Below, piece by piece: positions 7,426-15,228 of a stretch of DNA of 19,881 bases. The stretch is from NCBI GenBank assembly GCA_929200335.1, contig CAKMZG010000009.1, forward strand, positions 3,517 through 23,397. The letters run 5' to 3'. Made by a program: the position numbers and the translations under genes. Source of the stretch: an uncultured Alphaproteobacteria bacterium (GTDB taxonomy: Bacteria > Pseudomonadota > Alphaproteobacteria > Rhizobiales > Rhizobiaceae). Numbering within the stretch: the stretch's first letter is position 1; each line of letters opens with the position of its first letter. Below the pieces are notes generated by a model. That model made no database searches. It was not told the DNA's origin and worked only from the letters and a program-made list of their open reading frames with translations.

Positions 7426-8900
7426 TGCTTGATCCATCTACCCTTATTGCCCTTGCTCTGATTTTTCCACTTTGTGCGTTGATAACCAATTATATTTTCC
7501 GCAATCAAGCTAATTTGCGTGATGGGCTAACATTGCTATCAGCTGCTGCAACTTTTATTACCGTTGTAATTTTAGCTGCAACATCTGATATGACAACTCA
7601 GCAATCGCATGTGCTGTTAACTATCCTACCTGGTCTTGAAGTTGCTTTTAAATTAGAGCCACTGGGCATGGTATTTGCGCTCATTGCCTCAGGGCTTTGG
7701 ATTGTTACCCACCTTTACGGCATAGGGTATATGCGCGGCAATAATGAGAGCCACCATGCGCGTTTCTTTGCCTGTTTTTGTGTGGCAATATCAGCGACCC
7801 TCGGCATTGCTTTTTCTGGCAATATGTTCACGCTGTTCTTATTCTATGAGATTTTAACCGTTTCCACCTATCCCCTCGTTGCTCACAAAGGCACAACGGA
7901 TTCTAAAAAAGGTGCGCGTACCTATCTTGGTATTTTAATAGGCACATCTGTTGGCTTTCAATTGCTTGCCATCATCTGGACATACGCCATCACTGGTACT
8001 TTAGATTTCACCCAAGGCGGTATTCTGGAAGGCCATATTGGTGCTGGCATGGCTGCCATATTACTAGCCCTTTATGCTTTTGGCATTGGTAAAGCAGCTT
8101 TAATGCCATTTCACCGCTGGTTGCCAGCCGCCATGGTTGCCCCAACGCCAGTGAGTGCATTACTCCATGCTGTTGCCGTGGTGAAGGCCGGTGTTTTCAC
8201 CATGCTTAAAGTGGGCATTTATATTTTCGGTATTGATTTTCTAGCCTCTACTGGCGCTTCAACATGGTTGATGTGGCTGGCTGCATTTTCTATCCTTGCC
8301 GCTTCTATTGTCGCTATGGGCAAAGACAACCTTAAGGCACGATTGGCCTATTCCACCATTTCACAGCTTTCATATATTACCCTTGGCATGGCACTTGCCA
8401 CTCAAATGGGTGCGCTGGGTGGTGGTCTGCATATTGCCATGCACGCCTTTGGTAAGATTACCCTCTTCATGTGCGCAGGTGCCATTTATGTGGCAACACA
8501 TAAAACCAACATCAGCGATATGGATGGCATGGGGCGTAAGATGCCTTGGGTTTATTTTGCCTTTTTAATAGGCGCACTATCCATCATTGGCCTGCCGCCT
8601 CTTGGTGGCTCATGGAGTAAATATCTTCTAATGCTGGGTGCTGCTGATAATGGTCAATTAATTATGATTGGTGTCTTGATGCTATCATCACTTTTAAATG
8701 TTGCCTATCTATTGCCCATCGTTGGACGTGGTTTTTTCCGCCCTCTCAAAGCGGGCGATGATAATGGCGGCCCCGTTAAAACCCCTGTGCTTACAGTTTT
8801 GCCTCCGCTCTTTACAGCCTTTGGGTGTTTGCTACTATTTTTCTATGCCAGTGAAATAGTTGCCTATCTCGAACCTATTGTTGCAACCCCTGCAAAGTGA
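7425..8900 (+). CDS. Second antiporter-like channel subunit (MnhD/NuoM/NuoL-like paralogue)
   Basis: This 491-residue multi-pass protein belongs to the same proton-conducting family as the preceding gene but is clearly divergent from it. Key residues are kept: Glu142 in FYEIL, Lys223 in GIGKAALMPFHRWLP, Lys254 in LLHAVAVVKAGVF (a stretch typical of NuoL and MrpA N-terminal domains) and Lys344 in HAFGKITLF. The HAVAVVKAG stretch suggests it may take the place of the MrpA N-terminal channel domain, while the MrpA C-terminal domains are encoded upstream at 4346-4927. It overlaps mnhD by one base. It is followed after 16 bases by a small membrane protein gene. Confidence 0.88.
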   Translation: MLDPSTLIALALIFPLCALITNYIFRNQANLRDGLTLLSAAATFITVVILAATSDMTTQQSHVLLTILPGLEVAFKLEPLGMVFALIASGLWIVTHLYGIGYMRGNNESHHARFFACFCVAISATLGIAFSGNMFTLFLFYEILTVSTYPLVAHKGTTDSKKGARTYLGILIGTSVGFQLLAIIWTYAITGTLDFTQGGILEGHIGAGMAAILLALYAFGIGKAALMPFHRWLPAAMVAPTPVSALLHAVAVVKAGVFTMLKVGIYIFGIDFLASTGASTWLMWLAAFSILAASIVAMGKDNLKARLAYSTISQLSYITLGMALATQMGALGGGLHIAMHAFGKITLFMCAGAIYVATHKTNISDMDGMGRKMPWVYFAFLIGALSIIGLPPLGGSWSKYLLMLGAADNGQLIMIGVLMLSSLLNVAYLLPIVGRGFFRPLKAGDDNGGPVKTPVLTVLPPLFTAFGCLLLFFYASEIVAYLEPIVATPAK

Positions 8901-8916
8901 TGAAAAGGAAACAGTG

Positions 8917-9297
8917 ATGAGTGAAAACAACGACCCTTTTAAATCACAATATCCAGCCCTTGGCCGCTGGCTAATGTGGGTTGAAAAACCAAATGCGCCC
9001 GCTCTTATATTCTGGGCTGTGGCAATTATCTGCCTTGGGTTAATATTGCTTGATTTAGTTTATCATAAACACAGTCATTTTATGATTGAAGATCTCTTTG
9101 GTTTTTATGGCTTTTACGGCTTCATCATGTGTGCTGGCCTCGTGGTTGCTGCAAAATTGATGCGCAAAATTATTATGCGCGATGAAGATTACTACGCCCC
9201 CTATGTTGTCGATAGCGAAGAACATCCAAAGTTTGATATGAACCCTGAGACCGTTGGCTCCATAAGACCATCAGATAATGAAGAGGATAAAAACTAA
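8917..9297 (+). CDS. Small two-helix membrane protein of the antiporter cluster, unknown function
   Basis: This 126-residue protein has two predicted membrane segments, at about residues 27-49 and 61-85. The second contains an aromatic repeat, GFYGFYGF. A conserved-looking junction, KIIMRDEDYYAPY, follows, and then a strongly acidic soluble tail. I chose ATG 8917 because AAGGAA lies 6 bases upstream. The frame is open back to 8860, but that part overlaps the previous gene. It lies exactly between two channel subunits and overlaps the next start as TAATG, so it is probably an accessory or structural subunit. I do not recognise it as any named Mrp subunit, though small proteins ending in an EDYY-type motif occur, as I recall, in related clusters. 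Confidence 0.75.
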   Translation: MSENNDPFKSQYPALGRWLMWVEKPNAPALIFWAVAIICLGLILLDLVYHKHSHFMIEDLFGFYGFYGFIMCAGLVVAAKLMRKIIMRDEDYYAPYVVDSEEHPKFDMNPETVGSIRPSDNEEDKN

Positions 9298-11063
9298 TGC
9301 TAGATGCTATTCTCTCTCCAATAGTAAGTGCGATGCCACAGGTGCCGCCTGCGTTTGTTTTCATGATGGCAGCAGCGCTAATGGCCTTTGTCCCCCAAGG
9401 CGTTGGGCGCTCACTCATCTTATTGAGCGCGCCGATCTTATCTGCCTTACAAATCTATGGCTACGGTACTGTTAGTCCTTTGGGCGGCAATCACATGCCG
9501 ATGGAGTTCATGGGGCTAACGCTTGAGCTTATGCGGGTTGATAAATTAGCCATTATCTTTGGTTATATTTTCTCGCTAGCAGCATTTTTAGCTTCAATCT
9601 ATGCTTGGCATGTTAAGGACACCCCCCAACAATTCGCCACTCTTTTATATGCGGGCAGTGCCATTGGCGCAGTTTTTGCAGGCGACTTGGTAACGCTTTT
9701 TGTCTATTGGGAAGGTACAGCCATTGCCTCCGTTTTCCTCATTTGGGCGAGACGCACTGAGGGCGCTTATCATACAGGCCAACGCTATTTGATTGTGCAA
9801 ATCGCATCAGGGGTTATCCTGCTTGCAGGTTGTGTTTTAATGTACCGCGACACTGGTTCTATTGCCTTTGATAAGATGACTTTGGGCAGCCTTGGAACTT
9901 GGCTCATTTTCTTAGCTTTCGGCATTAAATGTGCCTTTCCGCTTCTACATAACTGGTTACAAGATTCATATCCTGCCGCGACCATCACAGGCACCGTTAT
10001 TCTATCATCTTTCACCACTAAATTGGCGGTCTATGCCCTAGCACGTGGTTTTCCTGGCACCGAGATTTTAATCTATATCGGCGCTACGATGACGCTCTTT
10101 CCCATTTTCTTTGCAGTGATTGAAAATGATTTACGCCGTGTGCTGGCCTATAGTTTGAACAATCAACTAGGTTTTATGGTGGTGGGCATTGGCATTGGCA
10201 CCGAACTATCGCTAAATGGCACAGCCGCCCATGCTTTTTGTCATATCTTATATAAGTCTCTGCTCTTCATGTCGGTTGGTGCGGTGATGTTTAGAACAGG
10301 CACAGCCAAAGGCTCAGAGCTTGGTGGGCTTTATAAAACCATGCCCTATACCATGCTATTTTGTGTCATTGGTGCGGCATCCATTTCTGCCTTTCCGCTA
10401 TTCTCAGGTTTTATCTCAAAAAGCTTGATTGTTACTGCATCGGCTGAAAACCACAATTGGTTGGTTTGGGGTATTTTAGTTTTTGCATCCGCCGGTGTAT
10501 TTCACCATTCAGGCATTAAAATTCCATATTTTGCATTTTTTGCCCATGATAATTTTGCCCATAATGGCGGTAAAAATCGCCCAAAAGAAGCACCATTTCA
10601 TATGTTGCTTGCCATGGGCATTACGGCAACACTTTGCATTTTAATTGGCGTTTTCCCTGAGCCACTTTATGCTCTATTACCTTATTCGGTTGATTATGTG
10701 CCTTATACAACAGCTCACGTGATTACCCAATTGCAACTCTTGATGTTCTCCGCTCTCGCCTTTGGTGTATTGATGCGCACAGGCATTTATCCGCCAGAAT
10801 TGAAATCTACTAATTTGGATACCGACTGGTTTTACCGCAAGTTTTTAGTCAGCCTTATCAAGTGGATAAGAAAGCGCGTGAAATTAATATTCTTTATGGG
10901 CAGCCTTTTGGTGACAATCATATTGCAAAAATCCATCAAACGTCTATATTCTTGGTATGGCCCTGAAGGGCATGTGGCAAGAGTGTGGCCAACAGGTTCT
11001 ATGGTTATATGGATAGCCATATTACTAGCTGCCACACTGATTGTTAGCTTTTTAAAAGTGTAA
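9297..11063 (+). CDS. Third antiporter-like channel subunit, NuoL/MnhD-like, with C-terminal extension
   Basis: This 588-residue membrane protein belongs to the proton-conducting family, and databases often label such proteins 'Na+/H+ antiporter subunit D'. The ion-path residues are present: Glu139 in YWEGTA, Lys211 in GIKCAFPLLHNWLQ, Lys242 in FTTKLAVYAL and Lys320 in HILYKSLLF. Beyond about residue 490 it has an extra part with a basic stretch (KWIRKRVK), further helices, and the sequence HVARVWPTGSMVIWIAILLA before the end. That extension is absent from ordinary MrpD and may anchor it to neighbours. It is the last gene of the antiporter block, 33 bases before msrB. It gives the complex three channel subunits. 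Confidence 0.88.
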   Translation: MLDAILSPIVSAMPQVPPAFVFMMAAALMAFVPQGVGRSLILLSAPILSALQIYGYGTVSPLGGNHMPMEFMGLTLELMRVDKLAIIFGYIFSLAAFLASIYAWHVKDTPQQFATLLYAGSAIGAVFAGDLVTLFVYWEGTAIASVFLIWARRTEGAYHTGQRYLIVQIASGVILLAGCVLMYRDTGSIAFDKMTLGSLGTWLIFLAFGIKCAFPLLHNWLQDSYPAATITGTVILSSFTTKLAVYALARGFPGTEILIYIGATMTLFPIFFAVIENDLRRVLAYSLNNQLGFMVVGIGIGTELSLNGTAAHAFCHILYKSLLFMSVGAVMFRTGTAKGSELGGLYKTMPYTMLFCVIGAASISAFPLFSGFISKSLIVTASAENHNWLVWGILVFASAGVFHHSGIKIPYFAFFAHDNFAHNGGKNRPKEAPFHMLLAMGITATLCILIGVFPEPLYALLPYSVDYVPYTTAHVITQLQLLMFSALAFGVLMRTGIYPPELKSTNLDTDWFYRKFLVSLIKWIRKRVKLIFFMGSLLVTIILQKSIKRLYSWYGPEGHVARVWPTGSMVIWIAILLAATLIVSFLKV

Positions 11064-11096
11064 AAGACCATTGAACTATAGATTTTAAGAGGTCAT

Positions 11097-11489
11097 ATGA
11101 AAATTATCAGAACAGATGCAGAATGGCGCGAAATCCTAAGTGATGAAGTCTATCAAGTAACTCGCAACCATGGCACTGAGCGCGCATTTACCTCGCCATT
11201 AAACAATGAAAATCGCGATGGCCTATGGCATTGTGCATGTTGTGATACCCCCTTGTTTGATAGTTCTGCAAAATTTACATCAGGTACGGGTTGGCCAAGT
11301 TTTTTCCAGCCCATTTCTCCTGAGATTATTGAAGAACGTGCAGATACCTCTTTCTTCATGCAACGTATCGAAGCTTGCTGTGCCATATGCGATGCTCATC
11401 TTGGCCATATATTCAACGATGGCCCACAACCTACTGGCCTACGCTATTGCCTGAATGGTGTAGCATTTAATTTTAAACCTAATTCTTAA
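11097..11489 (+). CDS. msrB: Peptide-methionine (R)-S-oxide reductase
   Basis: This 130-residue enzyme repairs oxidised methionine by reducing the R-sulfoxide form in proteins, using thioredoxin. It carries two zinc-binding CxxC pairs (Cys46/Cys49 and Cys95/Cys98), the SGTGWPSFFQP substrate-pocket segment, HLGHIFNDGP, and the catalytic Cys118 in RYCLNGVAFNF. All are standard for the SelR/MsrB family, with normal length. AGAGG lies about 5 bases before ATG 11097. It follows the antiporter cluster by 33 bases with no terminator seen and precedes oligopeptidase B by 18 bases. It is probably cytoplasmic, since no signal peptide is visible. Confidence 0.96.
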   Translation: MKIIRTDAEWREILSDEVYQVTRNHGTERAFTSPLNNENRDGLWHCACCDTPLFDSSAKFTSGTGWPSFFQPISPEIIEERADTSFFMQRIEACCAICDAHLGHIFNDGPQPTGLRYCLNGVAFNFKPNS

Positions 11490-11507
11490 ATCAGATTAAG
11501 GCTGTTT

Positions 11508-13619
11508 ATGTCTTTCACATCAAAAAATGCAACGTCACCTGTGGCAATTCCACCTGTGGCTGATAAACGCCCTCATGAGCTAGAGGCTCATGGCATTAAA
11601 CGCACCGATGATTACCATTGGTTACGCGCTGATAATTGGCAAGAAGCCATGCGTGAACCAGAAAAATTACCCGAAGATATAAAAGCCTATTTGAACGCAG
11701 AAAACACCTATTATGATGAAATGATGCAAGACACGCTACCCTTGCAAGAAACTCTAATTGCTGAAATGCGTGGTCGCATCAAAGAAGATGAAAGCTCAAT
11801 TCCTGTTCAAGATAGCGAATATCTTTACCAATCTAAATATGAAGAGGGGCAAGAATATTCCAAAATGCTACGCACAGATTTAGACGGTAAAAATGAACAA
11901 ATCCTGATTGATTATAATGTTGAGGCCGAAGGCCAAGACTATTTTGTGGCTTCAGGGGCTGCCACCTCGCCTGATCATAATAAAATGCTTTGGGCTGCTG
12001 ATACATCTGGTGCTGAATATTATGCACTGCGGGTGCGAGATTTAACATCAGGCAAAGATTTAGATTATGTGATTAAAGATGTTGGTTCATTTGATTGGAT
12101 TGATAATGAACATATCATTTATACCCGCGTTGATGAGCATCATCGCCCCAGCAAAGTTTTCCGTCATAAAATTGGTGATGATCCCAAAAATGAGGAACTT
12201 GTTTTGGAAGAACAAGATCCGCGTTTTTTCATGGGTCTTGGCCGCATGTTGTCGGGTAAATTCGTTGATATTTCCATTGCCATGAATGACCAGTCTGAAC
12301 ATTGGGTTTTGGATACCAGCACACCAAATGGAGCGCCGCGCTGTATTGAGCCGCGCGCAGATGGCATTGAATATGAAATAGATCATCAGATCAATGATAT
12401 GCATGATCGCTTTATCATTACCACCAATGCAGAAAATGCAACTGATTTTAAAATTGTCACAGCACCAGTGGACAAACCACAGCGTGAAAATTGGGCTGAA
12501 TTAGTACCTCATGTTGAAGGCAGAATGATATTATCAGCACAATGTTACAAGCATTGGGTTTTGCATCTAGAGCGCAAAAATGCTCTACCCAGCATCGTCA
12601 TTCACGATCAAGAAGGCAATCAAACACCGATTTCATTTGAAGAAGAAGCCTATGCCATTGGCCTGCAATTACTACCTGAATATGAGAATAATGTTATTCG
12701 CTTCCAGTATTCATCACCAACTACGCCTGATCAAACCTTTGAGTATGATTTAACCTCCGCAGCGCGCAAACTCTTAAAAGAAAAAGAAGTGCCATCGGGA
12801 CATAATGCAAAGGATTATGTGGCACGCCGCATTATTGCCAAAAGCCATGATGGGGCAGAGGTTCCCGTTACAGTACTGCATCATAAAGATACAAAACTAG
12901 ACGGCTCTGCGCCATGTTTTTTATATGGCTACGGCTCTTATGGCATCTCTATCCCAGCTGGGTTTTCTACCTCACGGTTATCGCTAATAGATCGCGGTTT
13001 TATCTTTGCTATTGCCCATATTCGTGGGGGCGAAGAAAAAGGCCGCGCTTGGTATAAGGCAGCTAAATTTGGTGGTAAGTCCAATACATTCCACGACTTC
13101 ATCGCAGCTGGCGAAATGCTAGCCAGCGAAAATTTCACGTCCCGTGGTCAAATTGTATGTAATGGTGGTTCTGCTGGTGGTTTATTGGTAGGGGCTGTTG
13201 TTAATATGGCTCCCGATCTATTTGCAGGTGCCATTGCAGATGTGCCTTTTGTGGATGTGTTAAACACCATTCTTGATGACACGCTACCACTTACCCCAGG
13301 CGAGTGGTCGCAATGGGGTAACCCGATTGAATCAAAAGAAGCCTATAACTGGATTGCTGGTTACTCACCCTATGACAATGTGGAGGCAAAAGCCTATCCG
13401 CATATGCTGATAACTGCTGGTGTATCTGATCCACGGGTAACCTATTGGGAACCTGCAAAATGGGTGGCAAAGCTGCGTGAGTTTAAAGTTGATGATAATA
13501 TTTTAATGCTGCGCACCAATATGACATCAGGCCATTTTGGTAAATCAGGACGTTTTGCAGCCCTTGAAGATAGCGCGCGTACCTATGCCTTTGCTTTAAA
13601 ATCTGTTGGGCGCGCTTAA
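11508..13619 (+). CDS. ptrB: Oligopeptidase B (S9A serine peptidase)
   Basis: This 703-residue protein belongs to the prolyl oligopeptidase family and should cut small peptides after Arg or Lys in the cytoplasm. The N-terminal half is the beta-propeller gate. The C-terminal half is an alpha/beta hydrolase with the catalytic triad visible as Ser555 in GGSAGG, Asp641 in SDPRVTYWEP and His676 in SGHFGKSGR. The oligopeptidase B hallmark RGGEEKGRAWYKAAKFGGK lies about 40 residues before the serine. Length matches the family. AAGG lies 6 bases before ATG 11508. Its stop lies 5 bases from the end of the convergent cytochrome c gene, leaving no room for a separate terminator. Confidence 0.95.
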   Translation: MSFTSKNATSPVAIPPVADKRPHELEAHGIKRTDDYHWLRADNWQEAMREPEKLPEDIKAYLNAENTYYDEMMQDTLPLQETLIAEMRGRIKEDESSIPVQDSEYLYQSKYEEGQEYSKMLRTDLDGKNEQILIDYNVEAEGQDYFVASGAATSPDHNKMLWAADTSGAEYYALRVRDLTSGKDLDYVIKDVGSFDWIDNEHIIYTRVDEHHRPSKVFRHKIGDDPKNEELVLEEQDPRFFMGLGRMLSGKFVDISIAMNDQSEHWVLDTSTPNGAPRCIEPRADGIEYEIDHQINDMHDRFIITTNAENATDFKIVTAPVDKPQRENWAELVPHVEGRMILSAQCYKHWVLHLERKNALPSIVIHDQEGNQTPISFEEEAYAIGLQLLPEYENNVIRFQYSSPTTPDQTFEYDLTSAARKLLKEKEVPSGHNAKDYVARRIIAKSHDGAEVPVTVLHHKDTKLDGSAPCFLYGYGSYGISIPAGFSTSRLSLIDRGFIFAIAHIRGGEEKGRAWYKAAKFGGKSNTFHDFIAAGEMLASENFTSRGQIVCNGGSAGGLLVGAVVNMAPDLFAGAIADVPFVDVLNTILDDTLPLTPGEWSQWGNPIESKEAYNWIAGYSPYDNVEAKAYPHMLITAGVSDPRVTYWEPAKWVAKLREFKVDDNILMLRTNMTSGHFGKSGRFAALEDSARTYAFALKSVGRA

Positions 13620-13624
13620 AATCT

Positions 13625-14587
13625 CTATCGCTCTTGAGGTGGAATAGCTTTTAAATAAGCAGCAATAGCAGCGAGATCTTCTTTAGGAAGCCTTGCCATA
13701 TTTTCTTGCACACTCACCATGGAAGAACCAAAGCTATCAAACTCAGGTGTAAAGCCTGTTTGTAACCCAGTGATGATATCTTCCTCGCTCCAGCCAGCAA
13801 TCCCCGTTTCACTTGGGCTGATGTTGGGCACTTTTTCTGCACCTTCAAAAGCCTTACCACCAGCCATCCAGCGGCTATACTCAAGTCCACCCAATGCATC
13901 GCGTGGAGTATGGCACTCACCACAATGGGCAAGATTTTCTACCAAATATTTACCGCGAAGAATTTCTGGATTGGTTTTAACAAGCTCAACCTCACCTGTA
14001 TAATAAAAATTCAATTGCATCCAAAGCCCAAGGCCTCGACGTAAATCAAATGGAAAAGCCACTTGGTGAGGCTTATTAGGTGTTTCGCTCTCAGGCAATG
14101 TTTTCATAAAATAATAGAGCGCTGTGATATCTTCAGCTTCCATCCCCTTATAAGAACTATAAGGAAATGCAGGATAAAAGTGTTGACGTTTAGGCGAGAC
14201 ACCTTGGGTTAAAGCAAGGGCAAAGTCACGAAGTGTATAATGAGCAATGCCCTGTTCACTAGGCGATATATTAGGCGCATAAAAAGTGCCAAAGGGAGTT
14301 TTAAAAGCCTCACCACCGGACAGGGTTAATTTAGCAGTTTTTATAACATCCTCGTCTTCTGATGTTTTAGCTTCTTGCAATACCTTTTTATCCACATGGC
14401 ATGAGCTGCAACCAGAAGCCCAGAATATCTGCTCTCCCTTAGCAATTATTTCAGATTTAATCGCGCCCTGCTGCTTTAACTCAGCAATAAGGCTCTTATC
14501 AAGCCCACGAGGCGCTGATAAAATCCAGAAAATAACTCCGCCAATAAATCCTAATAAGCAAAGAAAAAGAATTGCTCGCCTAAACAT
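13625..14587 (-). CDS. Membrane-anchored diheme cytochrome c
   Basis: This 320-residue protein starts with an uncleaved-looking hydrophobic anchor (residues about 4-24) and carries two c-type heme sites, CSSCH at 60-64 and CGECH at 222-226. Each domain has an APN/VPNISPSE-x-GIA segment typical of the diheme cytochromes (COG2010) that accept electrons from periplasmic dehydrogenases. I place the start at ATG 14587 because GGA lies 6 bases upstream. The in-frame TTG at 14590 is less likely. It lies 11 bases after the cytochrome c' gene and should be co-transcribed with it. No dehydrogenase gene adjoins, so the electron donor is unknown. The protein acts on the periplasmic side of the inner membrane. 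Confidence 0.9.
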   Translation of the reverse strand: MFRRAILFLCLLGFIGGVIFWILSAPRGLDKSLIAELKQQGAIKSEIIAKGEQIFWASGCSSCHVDKKVLQEAKTSEDEDVIKTAKLTLSGGEAFKTPFGTFYAPNISPSEQGIAHYTLRDFALALTQGVSPKRQHFYPAFPYSSYKGMEAEDITALYYFMKTLPESETPNKPHQVAFPFDLRRGLGLWMQLNFYYTGEVELVKTNPEILRGKYLVENLAHCGECHTPRDALGGLEYSRWMAGGKAFEGAEKVPNISPSETGIAGWSEEDIITGLQTGFTPEFDSFGSSMVSVQENMARLPKEDLAAIAAYLKAIPPQER

Positions 14588-14598
14588 CAATATTCCAA

Positions 14599-15036
14599 TT
14601 ATTTCTTAACGCGAAATTTTTCGTGACAAGCTTTACAATTGCTCAACACCTTACCAAAAGATGCTTTAAATGCACCCAGATCAGCAGGTTTTGCATCTAC
14701 TGCGGCATCAACATCACCAGCAAATTTAGCAAGAGCGGCTTTAAAGCCTTCAGCATCATCCCAAATAGCAGGGGCAACGGTTGTTTTTCCGCCAGTTTTA
14801 GAATCTTCTGGGAAATAATTTCCAAAATTATGAGCGGTTTCTTGGATAGTTTTCAAAAGCTCTTCAGCTTTTGCGGCATCATAATCCATTTCACCCTTCA
14901 TCATGCCAACACCAGTTTTTACAGCACCGCCAACACTTTTCATCATGCTCTTACGGGTTGCAATAGGATCTTCAGCCAAAGCTAATGTTGAAACAAAGGT
15001 TAAAGCAGTGATTGCTAATAGTATTTTTCTAAACAT
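14599..15036 (-). CDS. Cytochrome c' (class II cytochrome c)
   Basis: This 145-residue protein has a signal peptide, probably cut between Ala21 and Glu22, and a mature part of about 124 residues. The single heme site, CKACH at 134-138, lies near the C-terminus, which is diagnostic of class II cytochromes (PF01322). The start at ATG 15036 is supported by GGAGA 6 bases upstream. The frame is open further back, but that adds an unlikely N-terminus before the signal peptide. Cytochromes c' are periplasmic and are linked to nitric oxide binding or electron transfer. It heads a two-gene unit with the diheme cytochrome c downstream. Confidence 0.92.
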   Translation of the reverse strand: MFRKILLAITALTFVSTLALAEDPIATRKSMMKSVGGAVKTGVGMMKGEMDYDAAKAEELLKTIQETAHNFGNYFPEDSKTGGKTTVAPAIWDDAEGFKAALAKFAGDVDAAVDAKPADLGAFKASFGKVLSNCKACHEKFRVKK

Positions 15037-15070
15037 AATTTTCTCCAGATTAAAACTAAATATATAATAA

Positions 15071-15099
15071 TTCATAACGGATTTTAAAAAAAGTGTCAC
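15071..15099 (-). promoter_or_regulatory. Candidate sigma-70-type promoter of the cytochrome operon
   Basis: On the minus strand GTGACA (15099-15094) and TATGAA (15076-15071) are separated by 17 bases, matching consensus at 5 and 4 of 6 positions. Transcription would begin near 15064, leaving a short leader that contains the GGAGA ribosome site. Confidence 0.4.
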
Positions 15100-15102
15100 T
15101 TT
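15090..15102. repeat. Inverted repeat AAAGTG-T-CACTTT over the candidate -35 box
   Basis: Six-base arms are perfectly complementary around one base and overlap the candidate -35 box of the cytochrome operon, a common position for an operator. It is not an FNR-type site (TTGAT-N4-ATCAA), so oxygen or nitric oxide control through that family is not supported here. Confidence 0.35.
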
Positions 15103-15228
15103 AAATCTTGCTAATAAAGATTACAAAAAATTAATAATTGGAAAAAAATACTTGCTAATTCATCATCTCTCGGCAAAACTAAACATAGGAGTAGAGCAAA
15201 ACGATACGTTGGGAGGCGTAACGCATAG

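Noticed and set aside
3196..11063. Respiratory complex I or membrane hydrogenase
   Set aside because: NuoL/M/N/K-like subunits are present, but there is no NuoB, C, D, H or I-like gene, and MnhE, F, G and B are antiporter-specific.
12087..12404. Minus-strand frame of 105 codons inside oligopeptidase B
   Set aside because: It is antisense to a gene with a complete catalytic triad; no start signal or family match.
14623..14985. Plus-strand frame of 120 codons across cytochrome c'
   Set aside because: The minus strand encodes a full cytochrome c' with signal peptide and heme motif, so this is a shadow.
14590..15099. Upstream starts for the two cytochrome genes (TTG 14590, ATG 15099)
   Set aside because: Both add residues ahead of a clean anchor or signal peptide, and the inner ATG codons have well-placed ribosome sites.
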